Part shown: one piece after another, positions 32,732 to 45,278 of the stretch | Layout: each line of letters opens with the position of its first letter | Position numbering within the stretch: position 1 is the stretch's first letter | Source of the DNA: Dirofilaria immitis | Taxonomy: Eukaryota; Nematoda; Chromadorea; Rhabditida; Onchocercidae | Direction of reading: 5' to 3' | Length of the DNA stretch: 64,000 bases | Assembly (NCBI GenBank): GCA_024305405.1 | Contig: JAKNDB010000096.1 | Location: forward strand, 62,001-126,000 | Notes under the pieces: generated by a model | Told to the model about the DNA's origin: nothing | The model's database searches: none | What the model saw: only the letters and a program-made list of their open reading frames with translations | Position numbers and translations under genes: made by a program

Positions 32732-34956
32732 GTGATGGATGGTCTTGGTCCGTCATCCTCAAGCCGCGAGAAACATCACTTGGAGACGTCGGATGCGTCG
32801 TCGCTTTTCCTACTCAAAGGTGAATTGTATCGAAAAATCAGCGAGCAACGTGGAAGAGCTACTACAGGCGCAGTGAAAATTCCCAAAAGAAGGTATACAG
32901 CATTATCTGTGGTTGCTGTTTCCGGGAGTTCAAATGTTGTTCCTTCAATTCATTTAATTAATGTTAATCAAAAGGACTTAAAACTTCTTGTCTAATGATT
33001 TTTCAGAAGAAGATGGGTTTTTAGGATTGATCAAGCATCGGGCTAAAATTATGACATGACAATAGATATAATGTATTTGGTTTGGTAGGCATCTTATCGA
33101 AAATTTGAGAGATTGCTATGATTTCAGATGTAAAATATAAAGCTTTCACAAAAATTTTCCTGTAGAGTATTCTGCTGATCAATAAAGAAGAAGAGAAGAA
33201 AATCGCGGAAGAGAAGCGGCAACGAGAAGCACGCATCCGTGAATTAGAAAAGTCAATAGCACAAGATGAAGAACAAAGGAAGCGAGTACAAAAGATACTG
33301 GAAGAAAAAGTGAAATTTATGCTCGTTTAAGTCGAGGAGAAACACTTGTAAATGGTTCGTTGCTTCCTCGACACAGCAAATTTTTTTCAGAAAAAGGAGA
33401 TGGAAAAATGGTAAATTAAGACAATGTAAAATATAGTGTGATAAGCAAATACTTACTGAGTAGGTGATTTATATCATAAGTGATTTCCTAGTAGTTTGGG
33501 TAAGTATAAATCAGGATTTATAATCTCTTCATTTGCTCAACTGGTATCTGAGTGAATACAAAGAATTATATTATAAGAACTTGATAGATAATAATGATAA
33601 ATGATCACATTATATACATTGGAGATTTAATTTCTGGTTGATAAAGAATAATACAGTTTGGAATGCTTAATCTCTGTCACTAATAACATGTAATGTGTTA
33701 ATTAAATTGAATGCAAATAAGTGCTTTTTTACTTTAATATTTTAGTAACGAGTGATTACTTCAGAAAGCGGAAGTATTAAATATCGAATAAATCAAATCA
33801 GTCTTAAAATAATTCAGATGATGATGGGCCAATGGAATTCTTGGTAGATTTCAATGCGAAGAAGCGTGAGCAGGAGAAACGATGTTTGGACGATGCTGAG
33901 AAACCAAAAGATGAAGAAAGCGAAGCAGTACACTTCAATCCAGATGAAGGTATGCATAATTGTCTTGTTGTAATGTTTCTAGCTATTAAATATCGATTTA
34001 CACTAATAACTGTAATCGAATTAATTTTCATCGAACGAGTATTAAACTGTTTTTTATTTTATATGTATGTGATATAATTGCATTGCAACAATTGTGAGCA
34101 TTTTTCTAGTGTTTTAGGGAAAAATTTTCCAAAGGAGAAAATTTTTTCAAGGGGCTGTTTCTTAATTTAAAAATAAATTTAGAACAACGTGTTTATGGTG
34201 TTTCGCATGTTCCGCTTCCGGTTAGCGAAACTAAAAGGCAAGAACAAATACAAGAATTACTGGAACTAAGTAAGGTAAGACGATCATAATTAAAGAAAAC
34301 AATTTAGGATTTTTTCAATTTCATTCCCGTTTTTCTTGTTCATTCTTCCTCTTTAGAAAACTGAAATTAATCGAGAAAAACGGAAATACTTACTTGAAGA
34401 AAGAGAAAAGAAGAAATGGGAACAATTAAATAGGATTCGGAAGCGAAAAGGTCTGCAAGAATTACCACCATGGAATTCTGAGGGTAAACGTTACTAATTA
34501 TTCAGATTTATATCTTATCGTAATGGAAATATAATTTATTTTACTCCAAATCGAAAGGGCTGTGTACTTTTTGCTATAAATAGAAATTTCAGTCATATCT
34601 GTTTTTGTTGCTTTTATCGTTAACCTTTTTTTTATTTTAGAAGATAATGAAACCAAGTTTCTTGACATTCCTCTTCCTGACAAACAGCCGACGGAAGCAG
34701 CTGCTGCGCAACCAGAACCGAAAAAATTTACTCCTGTTCGTGAATGGGATCGTGGAAAAGGTATTGCTCCTTTTCTAATTTTTTCTTTATTTCAGGAAGA
34801 TAATCAAACTAAGTTTCTTTACATTCCTATTCCTGACAAAGAATTTAGCATATTTATACAAAATTTCTTGTTTCAGTGCTTTATGATAGATGGATTACAA
34901 AGCAGCGTGATGAACGTAACGATGAATTTGCACCACCGTCAAGCTATTTCAAATGA
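32732..34956 (+). CDS. CCDC174: CCDC174-like coiled-coil protein
   Basis: CCDC174 is a nuclear protein linked to the spliceosome and exon junction complex. Exons: 32732-32892, 33007-33016 (10-base microexon, tentative), 33166-33354, 33818-33949, 34183-34274, 34357-34483, 34641-34760, 34877-34956; about 303 residues if one base is restored. The N-terminus ASSLFLLKGELYRKISEQ fits the family's LVDLKAELFRKQ motif. The middle is a charged coiled coil (KEEEKKIAEEKRQREARI). Downstream are MEFLVDFNAKK, RVYGVSHVPLP, FTPVREWDRGK and the C-terminal EFAPPSSYF signature. Exon 33166-33354 breaks frame after LEEKV: one base is missing at AAATTT (33313-33318). Restoring it gives phase 1 at the exon end, as exon 33818 needs. 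The protein is shorter than the vertebrate one (about 467). Confidence 0.85.
34786..34841 (+). repeat. Partial copy of the CCDC174 penultimate exon inside the next intron
   Basis: The exon 34641-34760 opens after TTTATTTTAG with AAGATAATGAAACCAAGTTT and continues to CTTCCTGACAAA. The following intron holds TTTATTTCAG, then GAAGATAATCAAACTAAGTT and so on to ATTCCTGACAAA: about 56 bases, over 85% identical, acceptor included. If spliced in, the copy would put TAA in frame after two codons. Confidence 0.85.
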
Positions 34957-35600
34957 TTGATAATTGAGCGGATCTTTCCTTAGGCATTTTAAAATTTAAT
35001 TTCATGTAAATAAATTCTGATAAAGACATTCGACAAAATTTTTTCATTTCTTAACAAATATTGTTTCATTCAATATCAATATTCATTCGTATAGTTAAAA
35101 TTAATTTATTAAATACTTCGTACACAATCGAAATTTTATTCTAAAAGATGATATGCTTAAAATGATTTCTTAAAATTACTTTTAGATTGAATTTTAATTG
35201 AATTTAGTTTTCCCACTGAATTTCATATGGAATTTGCAAGTTTTGAGATTATTTTATGTTCTTTTAAATTGTGGTGTGGGATTTCCATGACTAGAAATGG
35301 TGTGTTTTATTCTTTATTAAAAACATATTCTTTCTTTTAAATTGTGATGTGGGATTTCTATGATTAGAAATGGGTGTTTTGGATAGTTTAAATGTTTGAT
35401 AGTCCCCAATTATTTAAAAAATTTCTCGTTCTGCGGAAATTCCACTTGAAGTTTACTTATTTTAAAGTTACGGCATTACTGATGGATTCAAGTAATACAT
35501 TGCGGCATGATATGTTTTATGGTATTGAATGGATTTCCTCCATTCAAGTTTTTTTCTTTCATATAACGGTTTCCTAGAACTGGAATTTCAGTACTTCAGG
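34957..35600. other. Intergenic, CCDC174 to NTF2
   Basis: AT-rich spacer with a two-copy tandem repeat at 35259-35380 (listed separately). Nothing else recognised. Confidence 0.5.
35259..35380. repeat. Two-copy tandem repeat, period about 72 bp
   Basis: TTCTTTTAAATTGTGGTGTG with following GGGATTTCCATGACTAGAAA recurs about 72 bases on with a few transitions (GTGATGTGGGATTTCTATGA). Confidence 0.8.
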
Positions 35601-36914
35601 ATGAATTTCAATCCAAATTTTGAAGAAATAGGAAATGCTTTTATCCAACATTATTATTCGAAATTCGATGTGCAGGATCCTACAGCGCGAAGTTCAGGAC
35701 TAAGCGATCTTTACGATCCAATGAATTCTTACATGACATTTGAAGGTGTACAAGTAAAAGGACGAGATTCTATTTTGCAAAAATTTGCTGTAAGTACTTT
35801 TTAAAGAAATTTAGGGACATTGTTAATTTTCCCACACAAATATGATCTTTCTTAATTAGATCTACGATCAAGTGATTGCTTATTGTTTTCTAAACTTCTG
35901 AGAGTTCTACTATGTATAAAAAATACGAGAGCTTAATAATCTTCTGTTTCCATCATTTCAATTTTTCCTTGAAAAAAAGTTGAGATGACGAAGTGTAACA
36001 TCAACAAATTATTCACACGCAAAAAAAAAAAAAAACATGATGAGCATGAATTCTTGTCCACTGACTTACTCCTTCTCAATGAACCCACAATCTCAAAGCT
36101 CATTCATCAGGATATTATGATTTACCAATGATGTTGCCCATTATCGTTTTCTTCTAGGCCTTGCCGTTTAGGATGATACAACGGGCAATAACAAAAACAG
36201 ATTGTCAACCACTTCCAGACGGGTCCATACTTGTTGCTGTTATTGGACAATTGAAGGTTTCTTTTCTCTTCTTCGAACGACGAAATTTTGTTTCTAATTC
36301 AAAGGAATACTTGTTTAGAGAAATATGACACCAGAAAATTAAGTTTTATGAGTAAAATAAATTTTGATAAATAAAAAATACTATCTGGTCTGAGTTTGAA
36401 TGGGTTATTCATAAAATTTGGGTGACGCTGAAATTAAAAAAGAAAATTTATTTTTTTCCAACTTTTTTTGGATTAGATTGTTCTAATTAAAATTTTTCGA
36501 TTTAGACGATAATTTAATGAAATTGTAAATTGTTACAGCAAGAAGAAATTTCCACTCATTAAAAAATTTTCCTGAAAACTTGACCTGAATGTTTCATCGT
36601 GCAATAGTATTTGCAACAGTTTGGTATTATCGATGTAGGCAAGAAGTGGATGAAGCTATAAAAGTGCGTTGAAACATTTTGGTCAGGTTTTATGAAGCAG
36701 AAAACCTACTGGCTGCTTGTAAATTACACTTTTTTATCTGACGGATATTTCCAGTATTTTCTACGAAGAAAAAGTTCATGGCTTTTCATTAATTTCTTTT
36801 TAGACAGATGATGATCCAATTCAATCGTTCAACCATTTTTTCGTACTTCGTCCTACAACTGGTTCATTTTTCATCTCAAATGAAATTTTCCGCCTAGTTT
36901 TACACGATCACTGA
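35601..36914 (+). CDS. ran-4: NTF2, nuclear transport factor 2 (Ran importer)
   Basis: Carries Ran-GDP through the nuclear pore. Exons 35601-35789, 36158-36256 and 36804-36914, all phase 0; 132 residues, with an intact frame and the usual single-domain size. Recognisable blocks: FEEIGNAFIQHYYSKFD, MTFEGVQVKGRDSILQKF, ALPFRMIQRAITKTDCQPLP, LVAVIGQLK, DDDPIQSFNHFFVL and the terminal EIFRLVLHDH. Exon 1 carries a slightly longer loop (VQDPTARSSGLSDLYDPMN) than the human protein. Two acceptor-like sites, TTTCAG and TTCAG, end 10 bases and 2 bases before the ATG. It functions with NUP93, encoded at the other end of the window, but nothing suggests joint regulation. Confidence 0.96.
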
Positions 36915-38071
36915 TAACAGTACAGTATGCCATTGATGCTTTCTCTCCCACTTTTTCATTTTTTAAAACATAATTTAACATTTTTCGTTGTTTTCATCAT
37001 TTTACGTCGAAGTCAAAAGAGTGAAATACTGCCTATCGGTGATATTTACTTTAAGTTAAATATTTTATCATTCTGAACATCACATTTTATTTCTCTTATG
37101 TGAATAGTTGGAAACTGCGTTCATTTAATTTTATTTTGCATTCTCTTATAAATTTTGATTTGAATTAGGTTCTTGGCTGAAATTTTGGTTGTATTTAGAT
37201 ATTTTATATCAAAATTCAATCTTTGTTTTTCTTCTCGAAGGTGATGAAATTAGGAACGCCTAGCAGTCTTTTTTCATCGGTTATCGAAAGTTATCCTCGA
37301 TCTCGCTCAGCATTGACAAGAATAAGGATGTTTTCGACCTCGATCTCTTTGTCAAATTTTGATAGGGTTTCCTGACAAATTCCTGGTTTGTTCCATGCCG
37401 TGATTGATAATTTTTTGTTGCATTATCTTTCTTACGACTTTGAAACATTTTCATAGTGAGACTTTGTGCTCAATTTCATAAATCTCTTTTTTGACTTTTC
37501 GAAGAAAAAATATTTCCTCATTTGTTTGTGTTATCAGTGCGTGATGTGTGATGATATCAGTAAATGTATTTGTATGAGGTAAAAACGTCATTTGTTATAT
37601 TGTCCATTATGATATTCGAATGAAAACTATTTTATTCTTTAATTGTTCCAAAATTTTATTTGGAATTCATGGAAGCTTTAATTGCCACCAAAAGGTCCTT
37701 TAAATTATGACAAGCAATTTCATTCTATAAAATTTTTAAGCTTTTCAAAACATCTGATAAGGTAATGTTGCCTTGAAGATATTCTAAACTTTCAAAATTC
37801 AGATTAAGAGCTAATACAACTTCCAGTTATTTCTTTTTATATTTTCAATATTCTAAAAGTTAGACTTATGTTGAATAAAAAAAGATCCCTTTCCCTGTCT
37901 TCATCCTGATATCTAGTTAAAGATCAGAAGTGCAGTAACTGCGACGTTCAGATTATTCAAATAACTCCCGATAAAAATGTATTCAAATCTGAAGATCAAA
38001 AGGAATAAGTATTTACTTATTTTTAGTTAGACTTATTGTGTTGATGAAAAGAACAGAATGACTGGACAGTA
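36915..38071. other. Intergenic, NTF2 to TMEM208
   Basis: AT-rich spacer. I see no open frame or repeat I can support. Confidence 0.5.
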
Positions 38072-39935
38072 ATGAATTTGAGTGGAAAATCAGGTAAAGT
38101 TGCAACACGTGGCCAAAAACAGATTTATGAGGAGAACCAAACTGTGATATTGCATTACTCAATTGCTGCTGTATTTTCTTCGGTAAGTATGCTTTAGATT
38201 TTTGTCTTTTTGTTTTTCTACTGGAAATTGATTTATGTTTATGGTATAATAACTTTTTTCTTTCGTTGAATTATGATTAGGTTCAGTGAATCCCAACATA
38301 GCAATTCGTAATTTCAAAATTAGGGATGATTAGTTATGACGAATCCCTTTCAAACTGCAAAATGTTTAAGATGAAAATAAAATTCAAACGAGGAAACACA
38401 CCAGATAAAGTGTTTTCACCCTTTTTCAGGCCTTAGTTTTACTTTTTCTTTTTTGCTGGTTCATAGTTCAAGTTATTCTATCAATTCTTCACAGTTGTTT
38501 ATTATAATCTGTTATTCTGGAAATGTGCCATTACATAAGTGGCAAAAGATCAGTTAGCTTCTTGAAAGAAATTCACCAAACCATTTATTCTATCTGCTTA
38601 CTGAAGAACCATGAATAAATGGAGTTGCTTGGCAAACACTGATATAGTTCTTTCTGGATATGCTTAGAGAGTTTATTTGCTACCTTAATACCATCTAGAT
38701 CTTATCGTTTCTTTTGATCAATATTAGCTATATTCATATCAAATTTGGCTGCATTCCGAGAAAATTAACTGCATGAAAATTTTTATTTTTAGTCTTTTGA
38801 ATCCTAAATTTTCTTCTTCATATACCAGTAGTAATTATTTTTTCGTATTTCTTGCAACGAATAAACGCTTACCATTTTTCTCTAACATTATCGATTTAAT
38901 ATCTTAAAATCTTATTTTACAGGTTTTCTACATATTGGTTTCGTTATTTTTCTTTCTAAGGACAGCATGGGAATGGGTACGTTTCCCAATAAATTTTAAT
39001 ATGAGTAGACAAACTGAAATATATTGTGCAATGTTTTAATTCTTATTTAAACGCGATCTGTTTCATATGGTTATCTCTCTGACCAAACCTACTTTATATA
39101 TATATTTAATTTTAGTATGTGGGTTTTGTAATCATTCGATCGCAAATTTGATTAATGAAAAATTTAGCACCATATATTCAAGTATTGTAGATTTTCTTTT
39201 ACTCTTTTTATAAAAGGTCATCAATCCATATTGATAATTTTTTTTAATTCTCTTTTGGAATTCTGGCACTGAGATGATTTTCAAATCCAGAAGTATTCTG
39301 AAATCAATAGCTTTAATTTAATGAAAACAATCGTATCTTTCTTTATAGCTTGCATTTGCGATTTGCTGTATGCTTCAAATGGCAGCTATTCTAACTATGC
39401 GTTCGATGGCGCATTGCCGTCGTAACGAAAAAGGTCAGGTAACGGACGCCGGTTCAGATCTTAATCAGCCGGATGCTTTTGGAGAGTTAGTATTTTTTGA
39501 TTATGGTTAATGAATTATAGAGCATTTTCTGGGTCTTTCTTTGCTTTAATCCTTTTATTTGTGTAAACGCATTTAAATCATTTCATAATCTTGAGACTTG
39601 AATACTTGTAAATTATTGTGAAAGAACCCAAGAATTTCTAAGTTTCAGAATCCAACTTTCAAGTAAAAAAACTTTTTCAACCACTCTATATATTAATCAA
39701 GTTAGTAGTAATTATTATTTTCAGGTACTGTAAAGATGTGGTAATTTTATGTTCATTCGTTGCAATAGTAGCTACCATTTGGTCCACTATTTTATGGCTA
39801 TTATTATTAATTCCTGCTTATGTACTGTATAAATTATGGAAAGTGATTATTGCACCGTGGTTTTTCGCAGAACCATTAGAGCAAGAAGAAGAAAAGAAGA
39901 TTAAAAGACGTGAGAGGAGGCTTCGAAAAGCGTGA
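38072..39935 (+). CDS. TMEM208: TMEM208 (SND2-type ER targeting membrane protein)
   Basis: TMEM208 is the animal counterpart of yeast Snd2/Env10, an ER membrane component of the SRP-independent protein-targeting route. Exons 38072-38182, 38923-38976, 39349-39485 and 39725-39935, phases 0, 0, 2; 170 residues against about 173 in human, no frame break. The N-terminus GKVATRGQKQIYEEN is the family signature. Hydrophobic segments follow at VFYILVSLFFFL, LAFAICCMLQMAAILTM and the paired helices from VVILCSFVAIVATIW to LIPAYVLYKLW. The conserved PWF precedes a basic C-terminal tail (KKIKRRERRLRKA). Confidence 0.93.
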
Positions 39936-41023
39936 AATTATCTTCATTTCAAATATTATGACGATATTTTGAGCATTTTGGACAAAAGTCAATATTTGAG
40001 CTCATTTATTAATGAAAGTAAGTTTTTATGTTATATGATAGCACTGATACATAAAAAATATATTTGTCGTTAACTAGCTTCATTAATTTAAGTAATGTTT
40101 ATGATTCACAGTTGCGTTTTGAAAGAGACTTTTGGTTATAGACATTTCATTTCAAATGGTATAAAATTTGTCAAAAATATTATTAATCCCTTATTATCAT
40201 GATATTGTTCATTTTCAGTTGATAAGTATTTCCTCGGAAATTCTGTATTAAGAGATGTTTTCTTTTATATTTATTTGAATTTCTTTTCTGGAATTTTTTT
40301 GTATCTTTTGCTATATTTCTTTCGATTATCTAGTATTTTCTGGGTCCTTCTTTGCTTTAATTTACCAGTTTGCTAATAAACCTTATAAAAATTATTTTCG
40401 GTACTCATTATATGGAAGTTGAAATTTCCAAACGTCAATGAAAGCATATCTATGAAGAATTTAGATTTATTATTGTTAAGTACTTTTTACTAAGTTACAT
40501 TTCGATTGAGGTAAAATTTGTTGAAAATGGTGGCAAATTTTTTCTTATCATCACAATGTTTATTTTTAAATTAATATTACTGTTTTTGGAAATATTATCA
40601 GAATAAACTTACATGTTTGTGTCTTCATTTTTTCCTGCGATTGCATGGGATACGCTGTTATTAAAGTACTTACACTTTTAGTGTCCTACTTTTTGGAATT
40701 TTCCGAATGTTTTCTCACTTTGCTTCCATTTTTCTCATTACTTTTAGTCTCGCAATATGATATAATTGAGTTTTGGTACAGTGTCTTACTGCTCCAATTA
40801 TTATGTTCCAAAATTATTATGTTTTGCAATTTGAATAATAAGTTGAGCATTTCTGTTTCGCAATTTGGAAATTAATACTGGGGAGATCAACTATGGATGC
40901 AAATATTATTACCACTGAAGTAAAAAGGAATTATTTCATCGAAACGATTATTTTCGCTAAGCTAGCCAAGTTTAATATAGCTCTAGAATATATGGTAATT
41001 TATGTCTTAATAATCTTTTAAGG
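39936..41023. other. Intergenic, TMEM208 to SMPD4
   Basis: AT-rich spacer. The open frame at 40645-40875 is hydrophobic low-complexity sequence that I do not accept as a gene. A TTTTAAG acceptor-like site lies directly before the SMPD4 ATG. Confidence 0.5.
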
Positions 41024-44000
41024 ATGGATATATATGAAAGTTATCCATCACGCTTATCAATTGCCTGCAGTGAACTACTACCTCGAATTCAGAATCAAAT
41101 TTACACTGTGGATACTTATTTCTTACAGTTGGCTATCAATCGTATTTTTAACGATCCACAAATTGATCTTTTATCCGTTTTACCACAATCAGGAATAAGT
41201 GATTCGGGAAATGAATATGACCGAGTGATCGAATTAGTTGGCACAAATTCCGTTCTATTCAAGGCAAGGTTTTTACCCTGTTCGTCTCCAGTACCTAAAA
41301 TAGAATGTGCAGCATTAACAGTTGAGTTAATATCTAATTAGAATCTCTGGATATTTAATTGTAACAATTAAGATGGATGGCATTGTGAAAGATGAATATT
41401 TGTGGATAAAATGGGAGCTGATACCTCTGTGTCGCAAATCTGAATTAGGAAATGTAAATCGGACGAAAAATTTCTACATTTATGTTTCAGCTCTTGTTGG
41501 AATCAAGCACCGAAATATTCGAATACTTTATGATTTCTTTTTGCCGACATTTGGAGCGTAGTTCATGTACATTTCCGCCAAAAATAGTGCAAGACAGTGT
41601 CTACATGAGACTTCTCGCTGATTATATTTGTTTTATGATGCCGGTAAATGATGAAAATTCAGTTGCTGTAACAGCAAAAAAGCTCATCTCGAAAACACTA
41701 CGATGAAAAGTAGTTACAGTACCCCACTGAATCTCTTTAAAGAAGTGTGTTTGTAAATTTTATTGTTAATTCTCAATTATGCGGAGGTAAAATGTTGGCG
41801 TGAATGTATACCAAGTCTAGATTTTGCTTTTGCATTGCAAATACAAATTAGTTACTAGTGATCTAAATAGTCTAATTTTAATCAGCTTATGCTAACCTAA
41901 AAGTGATGTAAATAACTTTATATGAAGTAAAGCTTATTCGAATTCCTCTTAAGGCTTTGGAAAACTATTGTCCTTATTCACATTATTTGCCTGTATTAAT
42001 TTTGATAGATTAAATTTAATTGTTGATTGTTATTAATTTTTCAGTTTCATTATTACGGATTTAGTACATCAGACTTTTCTATCACAAGTTTACGTCGCTT
42101 CAATAATTACTCGAAATAATATCAATCATCTCTTTCAAGTGTTGTAAATGTGTTTTATGTTAGCGAAACCATCAAATATGATATTAATTTCATGTATACT
42201 GCTAACTCTATTATAGGAAGCTTTAAGGCAATATGCGCTTTGTCCTCATCACATTCCATCCGGACATTACGGACTATAACACAATCTATTTCACCGCATT
42301 TTCTAACATTCATATGTATTCTTGTTCGCTCATATTGCTCGCTGTCAAATTGGCCGACTGATTATCGTTTTATCGCTTTAAGGTTAATTTTGTTATGTTT
42401 AATCAGTTTGAAAATTTTTCGATGTTTTATCAAGCAAAATATATTAAAATTCAAATTTGGTCGAGTATTTCAAAATGTAATTTTCATTTACTGTTCTTCG
42501 GTCTCTTCTTGAAATTGTTTTCAATACAATGTGTCGGTTTATTATTTTAAGGATTTGAAATTCTTCTTATTTCAGATTTGTTCTTAAGGAAATTCATGTA
42601 TTTGCACTTGCTGAATCGGAAAATTTCAATTTTTCCCAATCCAAACTTCAACTGCAGTGGAATGCACCATTTGCAGATGAACTTTTTGATTTTTTCTTAT
42701 CATTATTCAGTCGTTGGCCACCAAATCCGTCGTTTACCAATCTTTTCGGTTGGCTCTCATTAATTAGTTATTCATTTGTTTATTTTTTTTATATGTTTGA
42801 ATTGCTTCTCCGAATTTAAATTTTTTGATGAGATGAGTTGACTTCTTGATACGGGCATATTTTAAAGAATAGAATAGCATATAATTTCCAGATTTTCAGA
42901 TGTATGGATTACGTGGATCAGGCCGTGGCGTTATTGTGGTAATGATCTGCAGCGTGTTATGCCATTTATTCGTTCTAATTGTCGTTATTATACCGAATTG
43001 TCAGATGCATTTTGGCGACGAAAATTTTCGCTCGAATGTACACGGGACATAGAAAATTTAGCTTCGTATATCTGTATTTTGACTTCTCCTGATATGCTAG
43101 AGGTTCGTAGCTTAGCATCTAAATAATTTTTAAATTTGGATTTGAAGGAATTTGAATGGAACAATTTTAAAAAGTCAACTAGTAAAGTTTGAAGAGCTGA
43201 ACAGTTTGTATAGTTTGTTCACTGCTAGCTTCTTCCTCGAAAATCTAATTTGAAACATGAAAAACTCATCATGATTATTATAATTTAGACATGAGAGTAA
43301 GTTAAACAATGCATTGTAATAGTGCCAATTTAGGCCATAATTTTTAAGGATGAAAAATGTCAAGTCAGAGTAATCGGAATGAAAAAAATTCAAAAACTTT
43401 CGAATAAATTAAAGAATTTCAAATAATCATTCACCTCATGTAATACTTTCATGCATGTATGAATTTTGACTCTATGCAGGTCTACGAGGCTTTGGAGTAT
43501 AATTTGGAATCAAATGTACTTACTTTAATGAATTTCTTGAAAAACGGTGCGGAAAATTTGTCTTTAAGAGTGCTGAAAAGTGAAGAAAGCTTACAAAAAA
43601 CAAGCTGGTTCCAGCGTACATTTTTCTGCCTTGGTTTGATTTTGCATTCATTCATTTATTTATCCAACATAAAATGAAGGAAAAATTTTCTTTTGCAGGA
43701 AAGAGTGTTGAAAAAGATTAATGCTAAAAATTGATAGAAAATTTTTATCAATTTTTTTCTTTTTATGGTAAAATTCATTTCAGCATGCAATTCTATATTT
43801 TCTTATAAACAATTTTGATCTTTTTGTTATAATCATCTCGTTAATAATAATTGAAATATCAAAATATGATGAAAACTGGTAAATTCGAGGATTTTTTACC
43901 AAATTTGTGCTTTTTTATTTGAAATATCAAATTTTATTTCATTCAGACATTAGAAAGTTTTGCTTTAATCATTGGAAGAAAGGATGAAAGCATGACAGAG

Positions 44001-45278
44001 AAATCCTCCTTCTTTTTCATATCTTCTGAATCCCTGTTTTTCAACGACAAGGCATTCGAATAAGAAATTATTCATCGAAAAATGGAAATCATAATAAAAA
44101 ATCATCAATATTTCTGTTAATAAATTATTTTTTACTTGCAGAGGAAGAATTGCTTTTATCAGAGCAAAAAAGACCCTGGAAGCATTGAAGAGGCTTATTA
44201 CGAATGCAAGCAGAGCTATGTCAGATGCAGATTCCAGTGAATCACAAAATTTTACTTTTACTACAGGGACAAACAAAATTATGTCACTTTCAGCAAATGA
44301 ATCTCTTATGAGTGCTGAGAGCACTTCTAATTCACATAAGTCGTCACTAGGCTCTTTTTCACCACTTTCACAAAAACAAATCCCTGATTACTACGTTGAT
44401 TCAGCTACAAAATTGATGTATCTTACACCACTTGGAAGAAAGCAGGTAAGCTTCTAGTGTCAAAAATATATCGGAACTAATGAAATGAATTTTATTTAAA
44501 TGTGACCTGAGAAATTCATCTTCATAAAGGAATAGACCAGGGGAAATGTCTAGAATATTGCGAGCACATGAACGAGATATTTTCTGATTACTACTTGTTT
44601 TCTGGTTATTACTGAAAATTTCAGGTCATTAATAATTCTATCAATATTTGATTTAAGCAAAATGCTTAGATAATGATATCTTAATCATCCTTTGACATTC
44701 CTATATAGTCGCAGAAAGTAGTAATATCGAATGATAAGGAAATCATTTGGATATATTTGAAAAGGATTTTGATATAAATTTGCAAAAGAATTAAATATAA
44801 TTGATTGATGAAAAAATATAATTGATGAAATTTTTTCAATTTAATGAATTTGAATTGATTTATAGGTTGCTCGCGGAACGCATCGTTTCGACTATTCGAA
44901 GTGCTGGAAAGCAACGCCGCCAATCATTTCATCGCTCCGTTCCGATGAAGTTTGGTGGTTATCCAGATTACTGTACCGGATTTCTAGAACCATAAATCGG
45001 ACCGGATTTATCCAGCACCTTTCGCAGTCCTATAAAGACTCTACACTAACTGGTATCATTGCTCGACTTTACTTGATCCAGAATATCCAAATATCTGTGT
45101 TCCCGCACATTCGTCTACTGTTGCTTTTCAGAAACCATGTCTCAATTTGCGTTATCTTGCTTATTATCGTAATCTAATACCGATTTGTGTCTTTTTAACT
45201 TTGCTCTTTTTCCTTCCTTTATCCTACTGCTCAATAACACTGTTTTGCATGATATTATACAGTAGATTTTTGCCTTGA
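41024..45278 (+). CDS. SMPD4: SMPD4-like (neutral sphingomyelinase 3) membrane protein
   Basis: SMPD4 is an ER/nuclear-envelope protein described as a neutral sphingomyelinase and nuclear-pore-associated factor. Exons I can place: 41024-41320, 41491 to about 41645, 42045-42143, 42221-42382, 42576-42748, 42900-43102, 43480 to about 43590, about 43948-44037, 44142-44445, 44866-45278. Matching blocks: IFEYFMISFCRHLE, VYMRLLADYI, FFLSLFSRWPPNPSF, VWITWIRPWRY, MYLTPLGRKQ and, after a frame change, LRYLAYYRNL plus a C-terminal hydrophobic anchor ending at TGA 45278. The last exon reads frame 0 to about KDSTL and then continues as NWYHCSTLLDPEYP one frame over; one extra A at 45048-45049 joins them. 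Otherwise the frame stops at 45177, before the membrane anchor. Junctions after exons 2, 7 and 8 are tentative. The N-terminus is shorter than in vertebrates. Confidence 0.83.
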
